A stretch of DNA of 64,000 nt. Source: Rhizomys pruinosus (Eukaryota > Chordata > Mammalia > Rodentia > Spalacidae). Every line of letters starts with the position of its first letter. The first letter of the stretch is position 1. The notes under the pieces were generated by a model. That model saw nothing but the letters and a program-made list of their open reading frames with translations. It did not search any database and was not told where the DNA came from. Location: assembly GCA_009823505.1 (NCBI GenBank), contig VZQC01009509.1, positions 351,458-415,457 of the forward strand. The letters run 5' to 3'. Both the position numbers and the translations under genes were made by a program. This document shows positions 11,015 to 22,388 of this stretch, one piece after another.

Positions 11015-11976
11015 CCACTCACTCTCTATGTGTGCTTGTGGTCCTCTAGACTCACAGGAATGTGTCAGTGCTTATGCAAGTCCTCTGTGAATGCTACATC
11101 CCTGTTTTTCATTTAAGACCCTTCCTTGGTTTGCTTATGTTTTCCCTCTACACAGCCTCAGGCAGCCATGATGCTAAACACTTGGCAGCTGATTAATTTT
11201 GACAAATGCCCCTCAGGCAAAAGGCTCTTCTCTCTGGGTGAGTGCCAGGTCAGGTTAAACAGGCCAGTTCTCACACACAACAGGGTAAATAATAAAAGTT
11301 TTCTGGTTCTGGGACTTTGAAGGAGCTCTGGCTCTGCTGTGCCCTCTGGGGGCTGAGAGGCTGTCGGTGTTTACTCTGAGTGAAGGCTGTTACTTTTCAA
11401 GGGCGCCAGGGAGCCAGGAGGGAGAGGTCTGAGTCCTGTAGGTTAAAAGCACACAGCATACAATTCTTGCCATTTTATTTATTTTTCTTGCATAAAGACC
11501 CCAGAATTCTGCAAGCCTTTAATGTCCAGAGTTCTGAAAAGGTAGATTCTGGCACTTTCTGACATGGCTCCACTGTGCTGATGAAGGCAGGGACTTTCAG
11601 CTTCTTCACCTCCACCTTTCCTAGCAGCATCAGTGAATGTCATCAGTCTGGAGCATGGCTGCCCAGTTTTTGTCAAGCTTTACTTGTGTGAGAGCAAATC
11701 ACTTTTCCTATTTGATTTTTGTGTTTCACGACAAAGATGCTGTCAATTACTTTGGATGCCACCTGTCTTAAATAAGCTTTGGAGGAGAATGCGTGTCATT
11801 AGTTGGTTACATTCAGTTGAGTATCCATTAGAGAAAGCACAGAGATTTACAAACATATATACTTCCTTAGATATTTACTGCCCTGGGTACCATACAACAA
11901 AGTGACACACGTATATAATATATTTAATTGATTTGTTTCCTTGTTAACTTGATAACTTTTAGAAAAACCACATCAT
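10156..11976. other. Unique intronic DNA with short microsatellites
   Basis: Holds a (GT)n run near 10399 and an (AC)n run at 10984-11012. I see no exon or transposon in the remainder. Confidence 0.5.
10984..11012. repeat. (AC)n microsatellite
   Basis: Uninterrupted AC dinucleotides, about 14 units. Confidence 0.95.
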
Positions 11977-12182
11977 GGGGCTGGACAAATAGCTTAGCAG
12001 TTAAGAGCAATGGCTGCCCTTGCAGAAGACCTAGTTTTAGTTCCCAGCCACCCACATGGGGGCTAACAATCAGTTTCAGGGGATACAACATCCTCTTCTG
12101 GACTCAGGGAATTGCATGCACATGGCAGGATTTAATACTCCCAAGCAAAATACTCAAGACACATCAGGTAGAATTGAATAAG
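11977..12182 (+). mobile_element. Old B2-class SINE
   Basis: ggggctggacaaatagctta, gcagttaagagcaatggctg and cccacatgggggctaacaat show a diverged, internally shortened B2. Confidence 0.82.
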
Positions 12183-13525
12183 TAAACCATATCGCTTATT
12201 CTGTAATCTCCTAGTTATTAATTATCCATGACCTCTGTCTTGTGGTGTTGATGCTGCTAGCTCTGCAGGCATGAAGAGATTTGGTTTTCCAATGGCCGAC
12301 ATGCCTGTCCATGCATGCATCAAGTGGTGAGGCACTCATGATCAGAGAGATACTCACTAAATTGAAGAGATGCCAGGCCAGAAGTGAGTAGCTTTACTCT
12401 ACATAATTTGTGATAAAGAGCTGGAAAGCATTGCTATTTGGGGGATATTGATTTCACAAATGAATAGCATCACTCTAGACTCTACAGGGTGTGATTTGTC
12501 CCACCCTGAAGGTAAATTCGAATTTTCACGACGCTCCCTTTCATTCCTCGCGTGTTTATTATGCCTTCGTGATGATGTTTCACCATCTTTCCATCTGAGT
12601 AGACTGCTGTCCTGTGGCACTCCCACAGAAGCAGAAGCCTGTCGCTCAGGCAGGTTCACGTACTCATGGGCAGTATGTTCACGTCCAAGTCTTCCTGAAA
12701 AGGACACCATTTTGAAAGGATCAAGCTCCATGAGAGAGATCTTCGTGTTAGCATTTGCTAATTCTGAACCTTCTGAATATCTTCAAACTCATTTTACTTC
12801 ATCTGATGTGGAACTTAAAAAAATGCACCTTGCCTCCAAGACCTTTCCTGTCATCCAGTCATCACTGGGTGCTTCTGGAATAATCACCTCAACACCTGCC
12901 AAACTCCTGTCAAAGAGGCCTGGGCTATAGGCCTTCTGTTCTGTCCTGTGCACAGAGACTCATGCGCATGGCCGGGTCTTAGCCACTCCTCTCTGGTCCG
13001 TGTTTTCTTTGTTGCAGGCACAAGGTAAACATGAAGTCTCAGGGACTCTCAGCTCCCTGTTGTGTTAGAACTGTTCACCCTGTAGTTTTCTTGTTCCCCA
13101 AGGGCAGCCTGTGGGGACCAAGTCACAGTGGTGGAGGGTCTGTGAGGACTCTCCCACAGCCCTCCAGCAGTTACTCTGCCCTGTGCAGTCCCCCAAGGCA
13201 GCAGCTCCTCTTCCTTAAGGTTCCTCGAGTTCATGCTTATCAGTTTCTTGTTACTATTTTGGCTCTTTGGATTTCTTGGAAGCAGTTTTAAAAAGGAAGT
13301 TGGGTAAACAGGCTGGATGTGGTGGCTCTTACCCATGAACCCCTTACTCAGGCCAGGCTGGGCTACCTAGTCAGGTCTGGGCTAACCTGAACTATGCCCA
13401 TGACTCAAAAATTGAAAGCAGCCCAAAGATGGATGGATTATGACTTGGAAAGTATAAACCAAATAAACCCTTTTCTCTGCCTCCCAAAGGAAAACAGTAA
13501 ATGGCGAGAAAAATCCAATATCCCA
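12183..13525. other. Unique intronic DNA
   Basis: An open frame of 160 codons lies at 12448-12930 on + with an overlapping minus frame. It has no recognisable domain or flanking splice signals and I do not call it. A short B1-like remnant may lie at 13308-13385. Confidence 0.45.
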
Positions 13526-13919
13526 TGTGCTGGATGGCTTTGGTGTCAACTTGACACACCTGGGTTGAGGGAGCCTCAATTGCGGAATTGGCTCCATTGG
13601 ACTGGCCTGTGGGCACATCTGTGGAGTATTGTCTTGCTTGTTGAACGATGTGGAAGGGCCCAGCTATGGGTATTGCCACTCTGGGCAGGTTGTTGTGTAC
13701 CATATAAGAGGGCAGGCTGGGTATGGGCCAGGGGAGCAAGCCAGTAAGCAACACTCCTCCTGTGCCTGAGCTCCTGCCTCCAGGTTCCTGCCCTGAGTTC
13801 CTACTGTGAGTTCCCTGAGTGATGAACTACGACCGAGGAGATGTGAGCTGAATAAACCCTTTCCTCCCCAAGTTGGTGTTGGTCAGAATGTTTGTCACAG
13901 CTGAAGAGAAACTAGAACA
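13526..13919 (+). mobile_element. Solo LTR, family 2
   Basis: Starts TGTGCTGGATGGC, contains gtcaacttgacacacctggg, gaataaaccctttcc (AATAAA), and ends ACTAGAACA. A perfect 5-bp duplication TCCCA flanks it (13521-13525 and 13920-13924). Same family as 5083-5698, but without the B2 and without the hairpin. Confidence 0.9.
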
Positions 13920-16304
13920 TCCCATTTGTATTTCCCCTTTGACCAGCCATCCTAGCTGACCATGCCCATTCAGGAGCATTACCTGAGCGGGTAACCAGTG
14001 AGTGAAGCCTGTGCCCTCCTCCTTCCTGGGTATCCCTGGGCCTGCCTTCTCTCTAGCAGACATGCTGCAGTTGGAGCTATTCTGCAGAGCTGATTCATCA
14101 AAGAACAAATGTATACTATATTATGTACATGTATGTAAAGGACCATATATAAACAGACAATATAATATGCATTCAATAGAAATGTCAGATTTGGATTTTG
14201 ACTTTTTCTCTGGGTGAGTGACGAGTGATACTCTCTTGGGATGCTGGGCAGAGGCAGTGAGCCAGATATCCCAGTCTGCCCTGGCTCCACAGTATGGTGG
14301 CTAAGCACTGACCTCGGTAGGTTGCTAAATGCAGTTGTCACTGTAGCTATTTCCCACCTGCGATAGGCTGTGGGTGGGGCCCCATCCAGATCAGTGCATA
14401 GCGGTGGTGTTTTGGGAGGCTGTGCCAGGGGACATGTTAGACATCAGCGGGACCATCATGCTCTCTGCTCCTATCTTAGATTCAGTAACAGAAAACTACC
14501 TGGGTTTGCACTGAACTTCAGATGAGGTAGTGGCTGTCACTGGGTAATCTCCAACACATGGGAATATGTTGCAATTTTCCTAGCAGTGAAGGGAAGAGGC
14601 ACAGCTCCACACTGCCACCCTTGGACTTTTAGAGACCTCAACTCAGGCCAAACCAGGATTTGCAGCTTCAGTCCTGAAAAGAATTTCAGGACTCCTTGGT
14701 ACAGGGAGGCAGAGCTGCAGATTTAGTGGAGATTTCACCATAGCTCAAGCCTCTGTTAAGCAGAAGCCAGAAGGGAAGACTCTCTCCAGGAGAAGGTGGG
14801 CAGCTGCCTGCCTGAGCAATGGCTGGTAAGGCCCTTTTGGTCATTCTTGTTTTTCTAAAGAGAAATTCATGAAGTGGGTGGAATTGGAATCTGATGAGAT
14901 AAACCAGAAGCCATTGGGGTTGTGAAGGTTTTAATCTGTGCCCCGTCCCCTTAAGTAGGGTTTCCGGTGAGGTTTCTGGACAACCACAGATGTATGGCTG
15001 GGAGGGAGAAGAGCCTAAGGCGGTTGCTGCTGGGCTGGGCTGGGCTTCTGCCCTGCTGCTGGCAAAGGCTTCAGCTTGAATCGGGCGGAGCGGCTTTTTC
15101 TCCTTTCCCCGCCTTTCTGTGGTGCCTCAGTTGGAATTCGCTCCTCACTTCTACTGTCTTGGAACTTGTTCTCCAGGGCAGCAGGATTGACGATGGAAGC
15201 CTCGCCGGATGATGGAGTCAGCAACATAGTCCACCATGGGTGGGTGCATGATGTGGGGTTAAGCAAGGGTCACACTTCCTGGGTCAGCGTCGTGTCCTGC
15301 CGTCCCAGGAGTCACTAATCAGATGTCATCACTGTGCTGCGGGCTTCCACACTATGACCGCAATACACCTATATCCTTTCTACTACCCGTAGTCTGGCAT
15401 TCTATTATAGTAACAGCAGATGCTAACTGCTATTAATAAGGACAATAGCAGTCCAGGGGTAATAAGTGAGTACAGGGGGGCCACATTCCAGACTGTAGTC
15501 TTCGGAGTGTTCCCTTGGTCTCTGAGTAAGGTACTGGAAGCAAGTATCTCCTTCTTCTGTGGACGTAGTCCTGCCTCACATACTCCTTCCAAAGATGTCC
15601 CCAAAGAATTGAGGGAACCTCTGCCTGGGCACGGAGGTGAGTCTGGCTTGTGGTCTTTTCTCTAGTGACATAATTTTCCCTAGTTATTGGAATTGGGGGG
15701 GGGGGGTCATCCAAGACATTTCTTTTGGAAGAATGGCCTTCTGTGGAATAACAGACACTAGAGAGGGAGGAGTCACCTTGCTTTTCAAACAGCCTAAAAC
15801 CTTCCTGAAGCAGGTCCAACTTTCACACTCTGAAGCTGTTATTATTGGGCCCCAACATCACTAATTATTTATAATTTGGAATGGACTGAGCACTTTCTTT
15901 GTTTCCTAAATCATTCTAGTAGAGGCCTCCTCCTGGTGCATGGTAGTGTTTGACGGGGAGGAAAGAAAGTCCCTCTTCTTTTCCTCCTCTTTTCACTTGG
16001 TTCTTCTCTACCTAGGAAGCTTGTCTCCTCTGGGTTTTTGCACTCTCTCACCATGGCTTGAAGGAGGACAGCAGTGATGGGATAGCATCTTCAGGACCGG
16101 AGCTCAGATGACTGCGGGATTTCGTCACTGAGTTTTCCTTCTTTGCATCTTCATATTTCCTTGGCTGTGCATGGAAGCTTCCAGAGTCCCTGGTGTGTTA
16201 GAGCTTGGCTGACATGGTCCTAGGGAGAAGAAAAGGCTTCTTCCTACATCTTAAGGAAAAGACCTCAGCCTTTACAACATATCATCAAAAATATCATTAT
16301 CTTT
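13920..16304. other. Unique intronic DNA
   Basis: About 2.4 kb without a recognised transposon or exon. A GC-richer patch lies at 14940-15250. An 11-nt G run is at about 15697-15707. Overlapping short frames on both strands look like chance. Confidence 0.45.
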
Positions 16305-16420
16305 TTTTAAATTGGAACCCCCGATTGGCCTAGAACTTGCTATATAGACCAGGCCACATCAAACAGAGCTCTGTTGCCTGCGCCCCAAGTGTTGAGATCA
16401 AGGCACTGCTGGACACACCC
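16305..16420 (-). mobile_element. Old B1-like SINE
   Basis: tagaacttgctatatagacc and caagtgttgagatcaaggc fit a decayed reverse-complement B1. Confidence 0.65.
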
Positions 16421-16552
16421 AGCAAAAATATCATCTCATGTTTAAAAATAATGTCACATTCCCTAAGCCCAGTAGATAGTATCAGATATAATATTGTAAT
16501 TTAGAACTTTAAGATGAGAGAATTGAAAGTTTCATTTATTAACGATTATGCT

Positions 16553-16660
16553 AATCATGGTGGCACAAGCCTGTTACCCCACCACCTGGGGGCAGGAGGA
16601 CTGAAAGTTCAAGGCAAGCCTAGGCTATTGAATTGAGACCCTGTCTCAAAAAGGGAAAAG
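16553..16660 (+). mobile_element. Old B1-like SINE
   Basis: catggtggcacaagcctgtt, gttcaaggcaagcctaggct and gagaccctgtctcaaaaa follow the B1 plan. Confidence 0.75.
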
Positions 16661-16772
16661 GAGGAAATTACTTTTTCTGCATTTTTTTTTGTTTTGTTTT
16701 CTTTTCCCAGATTTTTAAGGTAAAACCGTGTTACTTTTATAATAGAAAAACGTGGCTTAGCTTTGAGGATGG

Positions 16773-16938
16773 ACTTTTTTTTTTTTTTTTTGGTTTGGTC
16801 TTTTTGAGACAGGGTCTCCCTGTAGTCCCAGCGGTCCTGGAACTGGCTCTGAAGACCAGGCTGGCCTTGAACTCACAAGATCCACTTGCCTCTGCCTTCC
16901 GAGTGCTAGGATTAAAGGCATGCTCCACCATGCCCTGC
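16773..16938 (-). mobile_element. B1 SINE
   Basis: A long poly-T, then gagacagggtctccctgtag, gaccaggctggccttgaact, ggattaaaggcatgctccac. Flanks gaggatggac (before) and gaggatggac (after) form a perfect target duplication. Confidence 0.95.
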
Positions 16939-17119
16939 TGAGGATGGACAAGTTTAATCTCATAATAATCTATAAACCAACTAGTAAGTGAACAGCTCTC
17001 TGTTTAGAAGTATTTCAATAAGAATGCAGTAATTGATTCATTGAAAGGATATCTAGATAGAAAATAATTAACTAGTCTTCAAGTATACTTAGTTCTTCTA
17101 GCTCTGTTTTAAACTTAAA

Positions 17120-17225
17120 TTTTTTAATATTCTCATTATGTTGCCTAGATTGGCTTTGTACTTGATATCTTCCTGCTCCAGCCTCCAAGTGGGGGATTAT
17201 AGGCCATTGTGATCAAGCTCAGCCC
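17120..17225 (-). mobile_element. Degraded B1-like SINE
   Basis: ttctcattatgttgcctaga, cttcctgctccagcctcca and ggggattataggccattgtg match a very old reverse-complement B1. Confidence 0.55.
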
Positions 17226-17251
17226 CAAATGTTCTTTTAAATATGAGTGAT

Positions 17252-17820
17252 GTGCTTCATCAGTAGGATCAAAAGGTTACTCCTAGACAAACTGTCAGCC
17301 CATGAAAGGAAACAGCCAGAATTGACCAGAGTCCAAGTCAACAGCTCCAGAGAGAGTAGACTGTTTTACTTCTCATCCACCTGTGCCCCTTTTCTAAGCC
17401 TAGGGAACAATCTGCGGAAGAGGGGGCGTGGTAGAATGTAAAGGCTGCGATTGGGGTGAATGGTGAAACTACAGTGATCGTAGTTGGACACTCATTTGAT
17501 CAACTTGATTGAACAAACAACCTGTCACCCCCACTGGATGGTGGGGCTGTGGGGATTTGGGCACAACAGCCTGCAGATTGGTTTTGCATGAAGGGATTCC
17601 TGACTCATGGATTATCACTTATAGCTAAAAAAATGAAAAAAAAAAAAAAAAAAGAGAGAGAGAAAGATGCAAGACAGTTACAGCAGAATACATGATCTGG
17701 GATGGGGTGGGGTGGGGGGGAAGGGAAAGGGAAATATGCCTGATCTGAATTGGAAAATGATGTACAAAATGCACAAAGCATCAATAAAAATTAAATTAAA
17801 AAAATTAAAAAAAATAAATA
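17252..17820 (+). mobile_element. 5'-truncated LINE-1 (3' UTR only) with target duplication
   Basis: No coding part is present. The insert carries the L1 3' UTR ending in an aataaaaatt signal and A-rich tail, and is flanked by ATATGAGTGATGT at about 17241-17253 and 17822-17834. It is nearly the reverse complement of 23793-24330. An internal poly-A/GA tract lies at 17633-17665. Confidence 0.88.
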
Positions 17821-17834
17821 GATATGAGTGATGT

Positions 17835-19453
17835 TAGACTTTTAAAAGGCTGATTTGGCAGACTTTGGATTACTTTACAAGATATATAGCCTTGTATTTT
17901 AAGACACTGTGGTATATGTGTCTAAAATATCAAGTTAGAATTCTGAAAGTTTATTATGCATTAAAAAAAGAATTGCCTATTGTGATTGTTTTAAAGGCAA
18001 GCAAGGCTGTTTAAGTTTATTTATAGCTTGTTGGTTTAATTTCATTGACACATGTTGGTAAGGACAAAAACCTTAGGTTAGTGCTTTGTGTTTAGGATTA
18101 GTATGTTTTAGAGCAGATCAGCATGCGTGTGGATTTATTTAAATATGGTTGACCTTGGCTTGCAAAGTGTGGCTTCCATTTTTATCTATTTTACTTGAAT
18201 TTTCCTTTTTCTGATTTACTTAGAGACTCTCCATGGGGTAAAACCTCCTGCTGCAGATGAATATAGTATTTTTTCTCCCATTATCCAGGAAGAGGATGTG
18301 GACCAGTGGGAACATGGAGACAAGACAGGAACAGGAGAGCATGATGGGGAGGCAATGCGATCCCTGATTACTTTGCTGTTGTTCTGGTAAAATACCTTGA
18401 CCAAAGCAGGTAGCTGATCAGGAGGTTGAGAGATCACACTTTGCCCACAAAGTGGATTAGTTAGAGTTCTCCAGGGAAACAGGTTATGTCCATGTCTTCA
18501 TATGAATACACATATCCACACAGAAGTGGATAGATAGATGTTTTTGATGGATTTGACCATAACAGTGAACAGAGGCCCAGGCACCTGCCTCTGCCTCTGG
18601 AAACACAGGAGAGCTGCTGGAGTGATTGGCTGTCTGAAGACCTGGGAACCAGCCTGCTGCTGTGTCCAGGAGATCAAAGGCTCTGGAGCAGGAACTGAGG
18701 TATAGCAGGAAGTCTCAGTCCTGGGGGACAGTATCTCTCCTTCCGAAGTATGTTTGCTTGGGGTCCCCATTGGGTTAGAGATGGCAGCCTGTGTTATGTG
18801 GTTGCATTATTGGTTATTCTGATGGTTTAAATACAACCCTTTTTCTGGAACCACCTTCACAGGTACACTTAGAAGTAGTATTTTACCAATTATATATGTA
18901 TTACCAGCTTCCACAGCCAGGAAAGATAACAGCAAATTGTGTAATGAGTGGCGCCTGAGGACACATCTCTTGTGATCTCTTATCTTAGGACAAGTTGCTT
19001 CCACCTCAGAATCAAGACTGAAGGGCGGCTTAGGAAACCCTTGGTGTCAGTTAGCACCTGGCATTTCTGTCCTCATTCCATTTGCCATTGAAGGTTAGAG
19101 GTCACTGCTCTTGTAGTGTTTGACCAGACACAGTCACTACAGAGTTCCTTGCTGCAGGGGGACATTGAACAAGGTGCACTTGAGATTTTCTACAGAGTGC
19201 CTCACACAGATTTATGCTCCATTGTCAAACAAGGCAATTATGTGTGTACCCATTTTGAAACTGCAGAGGGTGTGACAGTCTGCTTTGCACACCCAGTTCT
19301 TAGAGAGACCGTCCCCTGTTGAGCATGTACTTGCTTAGCTGTGACATTGTACATAACAAGGAACTTGTAACTCAAGCAGTGAAATATGTATTTTGCCTGA
19401 AACATGAAACAAAAGTTACCTATGGCAAGCTTCAAATTGGACAATCACATGAG
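17835..19453. other. Unique intronic DNA
   Basis: AT-rich in the first half. I see no exon or clear transposon; ggattagttagagttctcca at 18455 is reminiscent of an old mammalian repeat but is too short to call. Confidence 0.45.
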
Positions 19454-19832
19454 TGATAAATGCTGATATGTACATGTGTATGTACATACACATATGGATA
19501 AATGCTGATATGTACGTGTGTGTTTGTACATACACATATGGACAAATGCTGATATACACGTGTGCATATGCATACACATATGGATAAATGCTGATATATA
19601 CATGTGTATATGTGCATACACATATGGACAAATGCTGATATGTATGTGTATGTGCATACACATATGGATAAATACTGATATGTGTGTGTATGTACATACA
19701 CATATGGATAAGTGCTGATATGTATGTGTGTATATGTGCATGCACATGGATAAATGGTGATATGTACATGTGTATGTGCATACACATATGGATAAATGCT
19801 GATATATATGTGTATATGTACATACTCATATT
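19454..19832. repeat. AT/TG-rich minisatellite, 40-44-bp unit, about 9 copies
   Basis: ctgatat recurs at 19463, 19505, 19549, 19591, 19635, 19675, 19715, 19757 and 19799, always followed by a (TG/TA)-rich run and catacacatatggataaatg. The alternating purine-pyrimidine character is strong. Histidine/isoleucine-rich open frames on the minus strand are by-products. Confidence 0.93.
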
Positions 19833-19908
19833 GAGTTTTTGCAAATTTAATTTAATACATTTTGATCATATTTAGATCCCCTCTTCTATCTACACTCCCC
19901 TTACTCCC

Positions 19909-20276
19909 TGTATTAGTCATTTTTCTGTTGCTGTGATAAAACCACCATGATCAAGGGAACTTATAAAAGGAAGAGTTTATTTGAGCTTACGATTGACGGT
20001 TCCAGGGAATCAGAGTCCATTGTGACAGGAAGCATGGTGGCTGGGGCTGGAGCAGCAAGCCAGGGGTCACATCTCACAATGAGCACAGAAAACAGAGAGA
20101 GAGAGAGAGACTGGAGACCGCAAAGCTTGTTAAACTCACTAAGCCTGCCCCCAGTGACATAATTCCTCCAGCATGGCCACACCTTCTAAGACCTCCAAGA
20201 ACAGTGCCACCAACTGGAGACAAAATGTCTGAATACTTAAAGCCTATGCGGGGACACTCTAATTCAAACCACCACA
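19909..20276 (-). repeat. 3' LTR of the MaLR-like element
   Basis: Nearly the same sequence as the 5' LTR, with scattered substitutions and a longer GA run, showing that some time has passed since insertion. Confidence 0.92.
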
Positions 20277-20821
20277 TTCCACTCCCTGGCCCTCATAGGC
20301 TCATGACCATATAAAATGCAAAATGCATTTAGTCCAACTTTAAAAGTCCCCATAGTCTTTACCAGTCTCAATTCTATTCAAAAGTCTACAGTCCAAAGTC
20401 TCTTCTGAGACACAGGCAAATCTCTTAACTGTAAGCCTCCTGTAAAATCAAAAGGAAAATTACATACTCCCAACATACAATGGAACTGAATACACATTCC
20501 CATTCCAAAAGGGAGGAATAGAGGCATAGTGAGGAAACACTGGACCAAAACAAGACCGACAACCAGCAGGGCAAAAACCAAGTCCAGTAGCTCCATGTCC
20601 AACTTCTGGGACTTTGCTTCCAAAGTGCTTAGATGGCTCAGCTCTTCCAGCTTTGCTTGCAACATACATCTCTTTCTTAGGCTGGTACCACTCCCTGTAT
20701 GCAGCTCTCCTTGGCAAATATCTCACAGCTCTGGCATCTCGAATGTCTTCTTGGGGTCTCTGCTGCCAACCAGGCTTCACATTCACAGCTTCACGTAATG
20801 GCCTATCAGGACCTTCTCTAT

Positions 20822-21661
20822 TCAGGGATGCCCCTGCTGCACTCTGCTGGCCTCTGTGGCTCTCTGAAACTGTGGAGGAAGAACTGATGACCCCTTCACT
20901 CTTGCAAACTTCATGCCTCTAAAGCCAGCACCATGTGAATGAAACTGCTGAGTTTGGCTGCAAGTTTGAGATGGACCCTGGCCTATTTCAACCACATTTG
21001 CAACTTTTCTCTGCCCTGGACTTGGAGCAGAAAACCCTTTCAGTATTTTTCCTTCAAAAGTTGGAGGATTAGCTGGGTGTGGTCTTGCCCTGAAAGTACT
21101 GTTTCTGTTGTTTACTTGTAAATCTTGAGACCCCTCCTTATTCACTTTAATCTCACTTTTTCCATTGTTTACTTGTAAATAGCTAGGCCTCTCCTTAATC
21201 ACTTTAATCTCCTTATCAAAAGGAACCTCTCCTTCACATGCCTTGGCCCCATCTTTAATCTTCCTAGTGCAATTTTCAGATCCAAACTGTACATTCTGCA
21301 TTTCTTTCTGCCAATTCTGCTCTTCTTCACTGTAGATCTGTACAATATTCACCATTAATAGCCACACCACCATTTCTACATTAGGCTGTCTTGAAATATC
21401 CTCCGCTAAAGACATTAGTCCACTGCTTTTCAACTTAGCATCAGGCAAGCATTTGGGCTGTGGGCAAACTGCTGCCAGACTCTTTATCAAAATATCCCAG
21501 TTGCTGCCTAAGTCTTTATTTTCCTCTGGAACTACATTTTTTGCAGCCATGCTTTCTTCCAGGCTTCTACTAGAATGGCCCGTTAAGCTCTGTTTACAGT
21601 AGTCAACAGCTTTTCTAGCCCAAAGTTCCAAACTCTTCCACATTTCTCTAAACATCCACAT
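20822..21661 (-). pseudogene. Open frame in the MaLR-like internal region, 279 codons
   Basis: The frame starts at an ATG about 45 bp after the primer site (in-frame TTG upstream) and stays open for 279 codons, covering most of the internal region. The predicted protein starts MWMFREMWKSLELWARKAV, is rich in K, E, S, Q and N, and includes a duplicated block (YLQVNN... / DLQVNN...). I see no zinc knuckle, protease or polymerase motif. MaLR elements are known to carry gag-derived internal sequence with no required product, so a gag-like remnant is the likely reading. A frame continues in another register at 20460-20786. Whether it is translated is unknown. Confidence 0.5.
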
Positions 21662-21684
21662 GGTCAGGTTCTTCACAGCCAACA

Positions 21685-21704
21685 CCCCACTCTCTGGTAC
21701 CAAA
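21685..21704 (-). other. Primer-binding site (tRNA-Leu type)
   Basis: ttggtaccagagagtgggg begins four bases after the 5' LTR on the minus strand, the position and sequence expected for ERVL/MaLR elements. Confidence 0.8.
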
Positions 21705-21708
21705 TAAC

Positions 21709-22070
21709 TGTATTAGTCACTTTTCTGTTGCTGTGATAAAACCACCATGAGCAAGGGAACTTATAAAAGGAAGAGTTTATTTGAGCTTATGATTGATGGT
21801 TCCAGTGAATCAGAGTCCATTGTGGCGGGAAACATGGTGGCCGGGGCTGGAGTAGCAAGCCGAGGGTCACATCTCACAATGAGCACAGGAAGCAGAGAGA
21901 GAGACTGGAGACCAAAAGGCTTGTTAAACTCACTAAGCCTGCCCCCAATGACATACTTCCTCCAGCATGGCCACACCTTCTAAGACCTCCAAGAACAGTG
22001 CCACCAACTTGAGACAAAATGTCTGAATACTTAAAGCCTATGCGGGGACACTCTCATTCAAACCACCACA
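21709..22070 (-). repeat. 5' LTR of the MaLR-like element
   Basis: TG...CA ends; contains a TATAAAAGG-type/aataaactcttcc region near its 3' end on the minus strand and a GA-rich tract. Confidence 0.92.
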
Positions 22071-22075
22071 CTCCC

Positions 22076-22170
22076 CCTGCCCAATTTAATGTTCTCTAAG
22101 ATGTATATACATATATACATATATATGTGTGCGTGTGTATGTGTGTGTGTGTGTATTTATATCTATATAT
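22076..22170. repeat. TA/TG-rich simple repeat
   Basis: tatatacatatatacatata followed by (TG)n at about 22128-22155. Confidence 0.8.
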
Positions 22171-22210
22171 GGACTACAGAGTTAAGTATTTATAACCCTG
22201 TCTAGAGTGG

Positions 22211-22388
22211 AACTTGCTCTGTAGACCAGGTTGTCCCCAGACTTAGAGACCTGCCTGCCTCTGCCTCTCAGATGCTGGGATTAATTGCTCTGTAGACCAG
22301 GTTATCCCCAGACTTAGAGACCTGCCTGCCTCTGCCTCTCAGATGCTGGGGTTAACTTGCTCTGTAAACCAGGTTGTCCCCAGACTTA
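22211..22388 (-). repeat. B1-derived fragment in tandem, 72-bp unit, 2.5 copies
   Basis: ttgctctgtagaccaggttg recurs at 22213, 22285 and 22357. Each unit spans the middle of a reverse-complement B1 (tagaccagg, then gatgctgggattaa), so a SINE fragment was amplified in tandem. Confidence 0.88.

Larger units (their letters stand above)
19909..22070 (-). mobile_element. Complete MaLR/ERVL-like LTR retrotransposon
   Basis: Two direct LTRs of 368 bp (19909-20276) and 362 bp (21709-22070) enclose 1432 bp. Read on the minus strand, each LTR begins TGTGGTGGTTTGAA and ends CTAATACA, and the element is bounded by a perfect 5-bp duplication CTCCC (19904-19908 and 22071-22075). Directly after the 5' LTR comes ttggtaccagagagtgggg, the leucine-tRNA-type primer site typical of ERVL/MaLR elements. 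A purine-rich tract (gagggccagggagtggaa) precedes the 3' LTR. No protease, reverse transcriptase or integrase region is present, so this is a non-autonomous element of the kind described as rodent MT/ORR1 MaLRs; the subfamily name is not verified. Confidence 0.93.

Noticed and set aside
12448..12930. 160-codon frame in unique DNA
   Set aside because: No family features, no splice signals, and an overlapping minus frame of similar length; likely chance.
19416..19844. 142-codon frame rich in H, I, Y and M
   Set aside because: Translation of the TG/TA-rich minisatellite.
21747..21983. Frames beginning MSKGTYKRKSLFEL
   Set aside because: Translated LTR sequence; the same frame recurs in each copy of LTR family 1.
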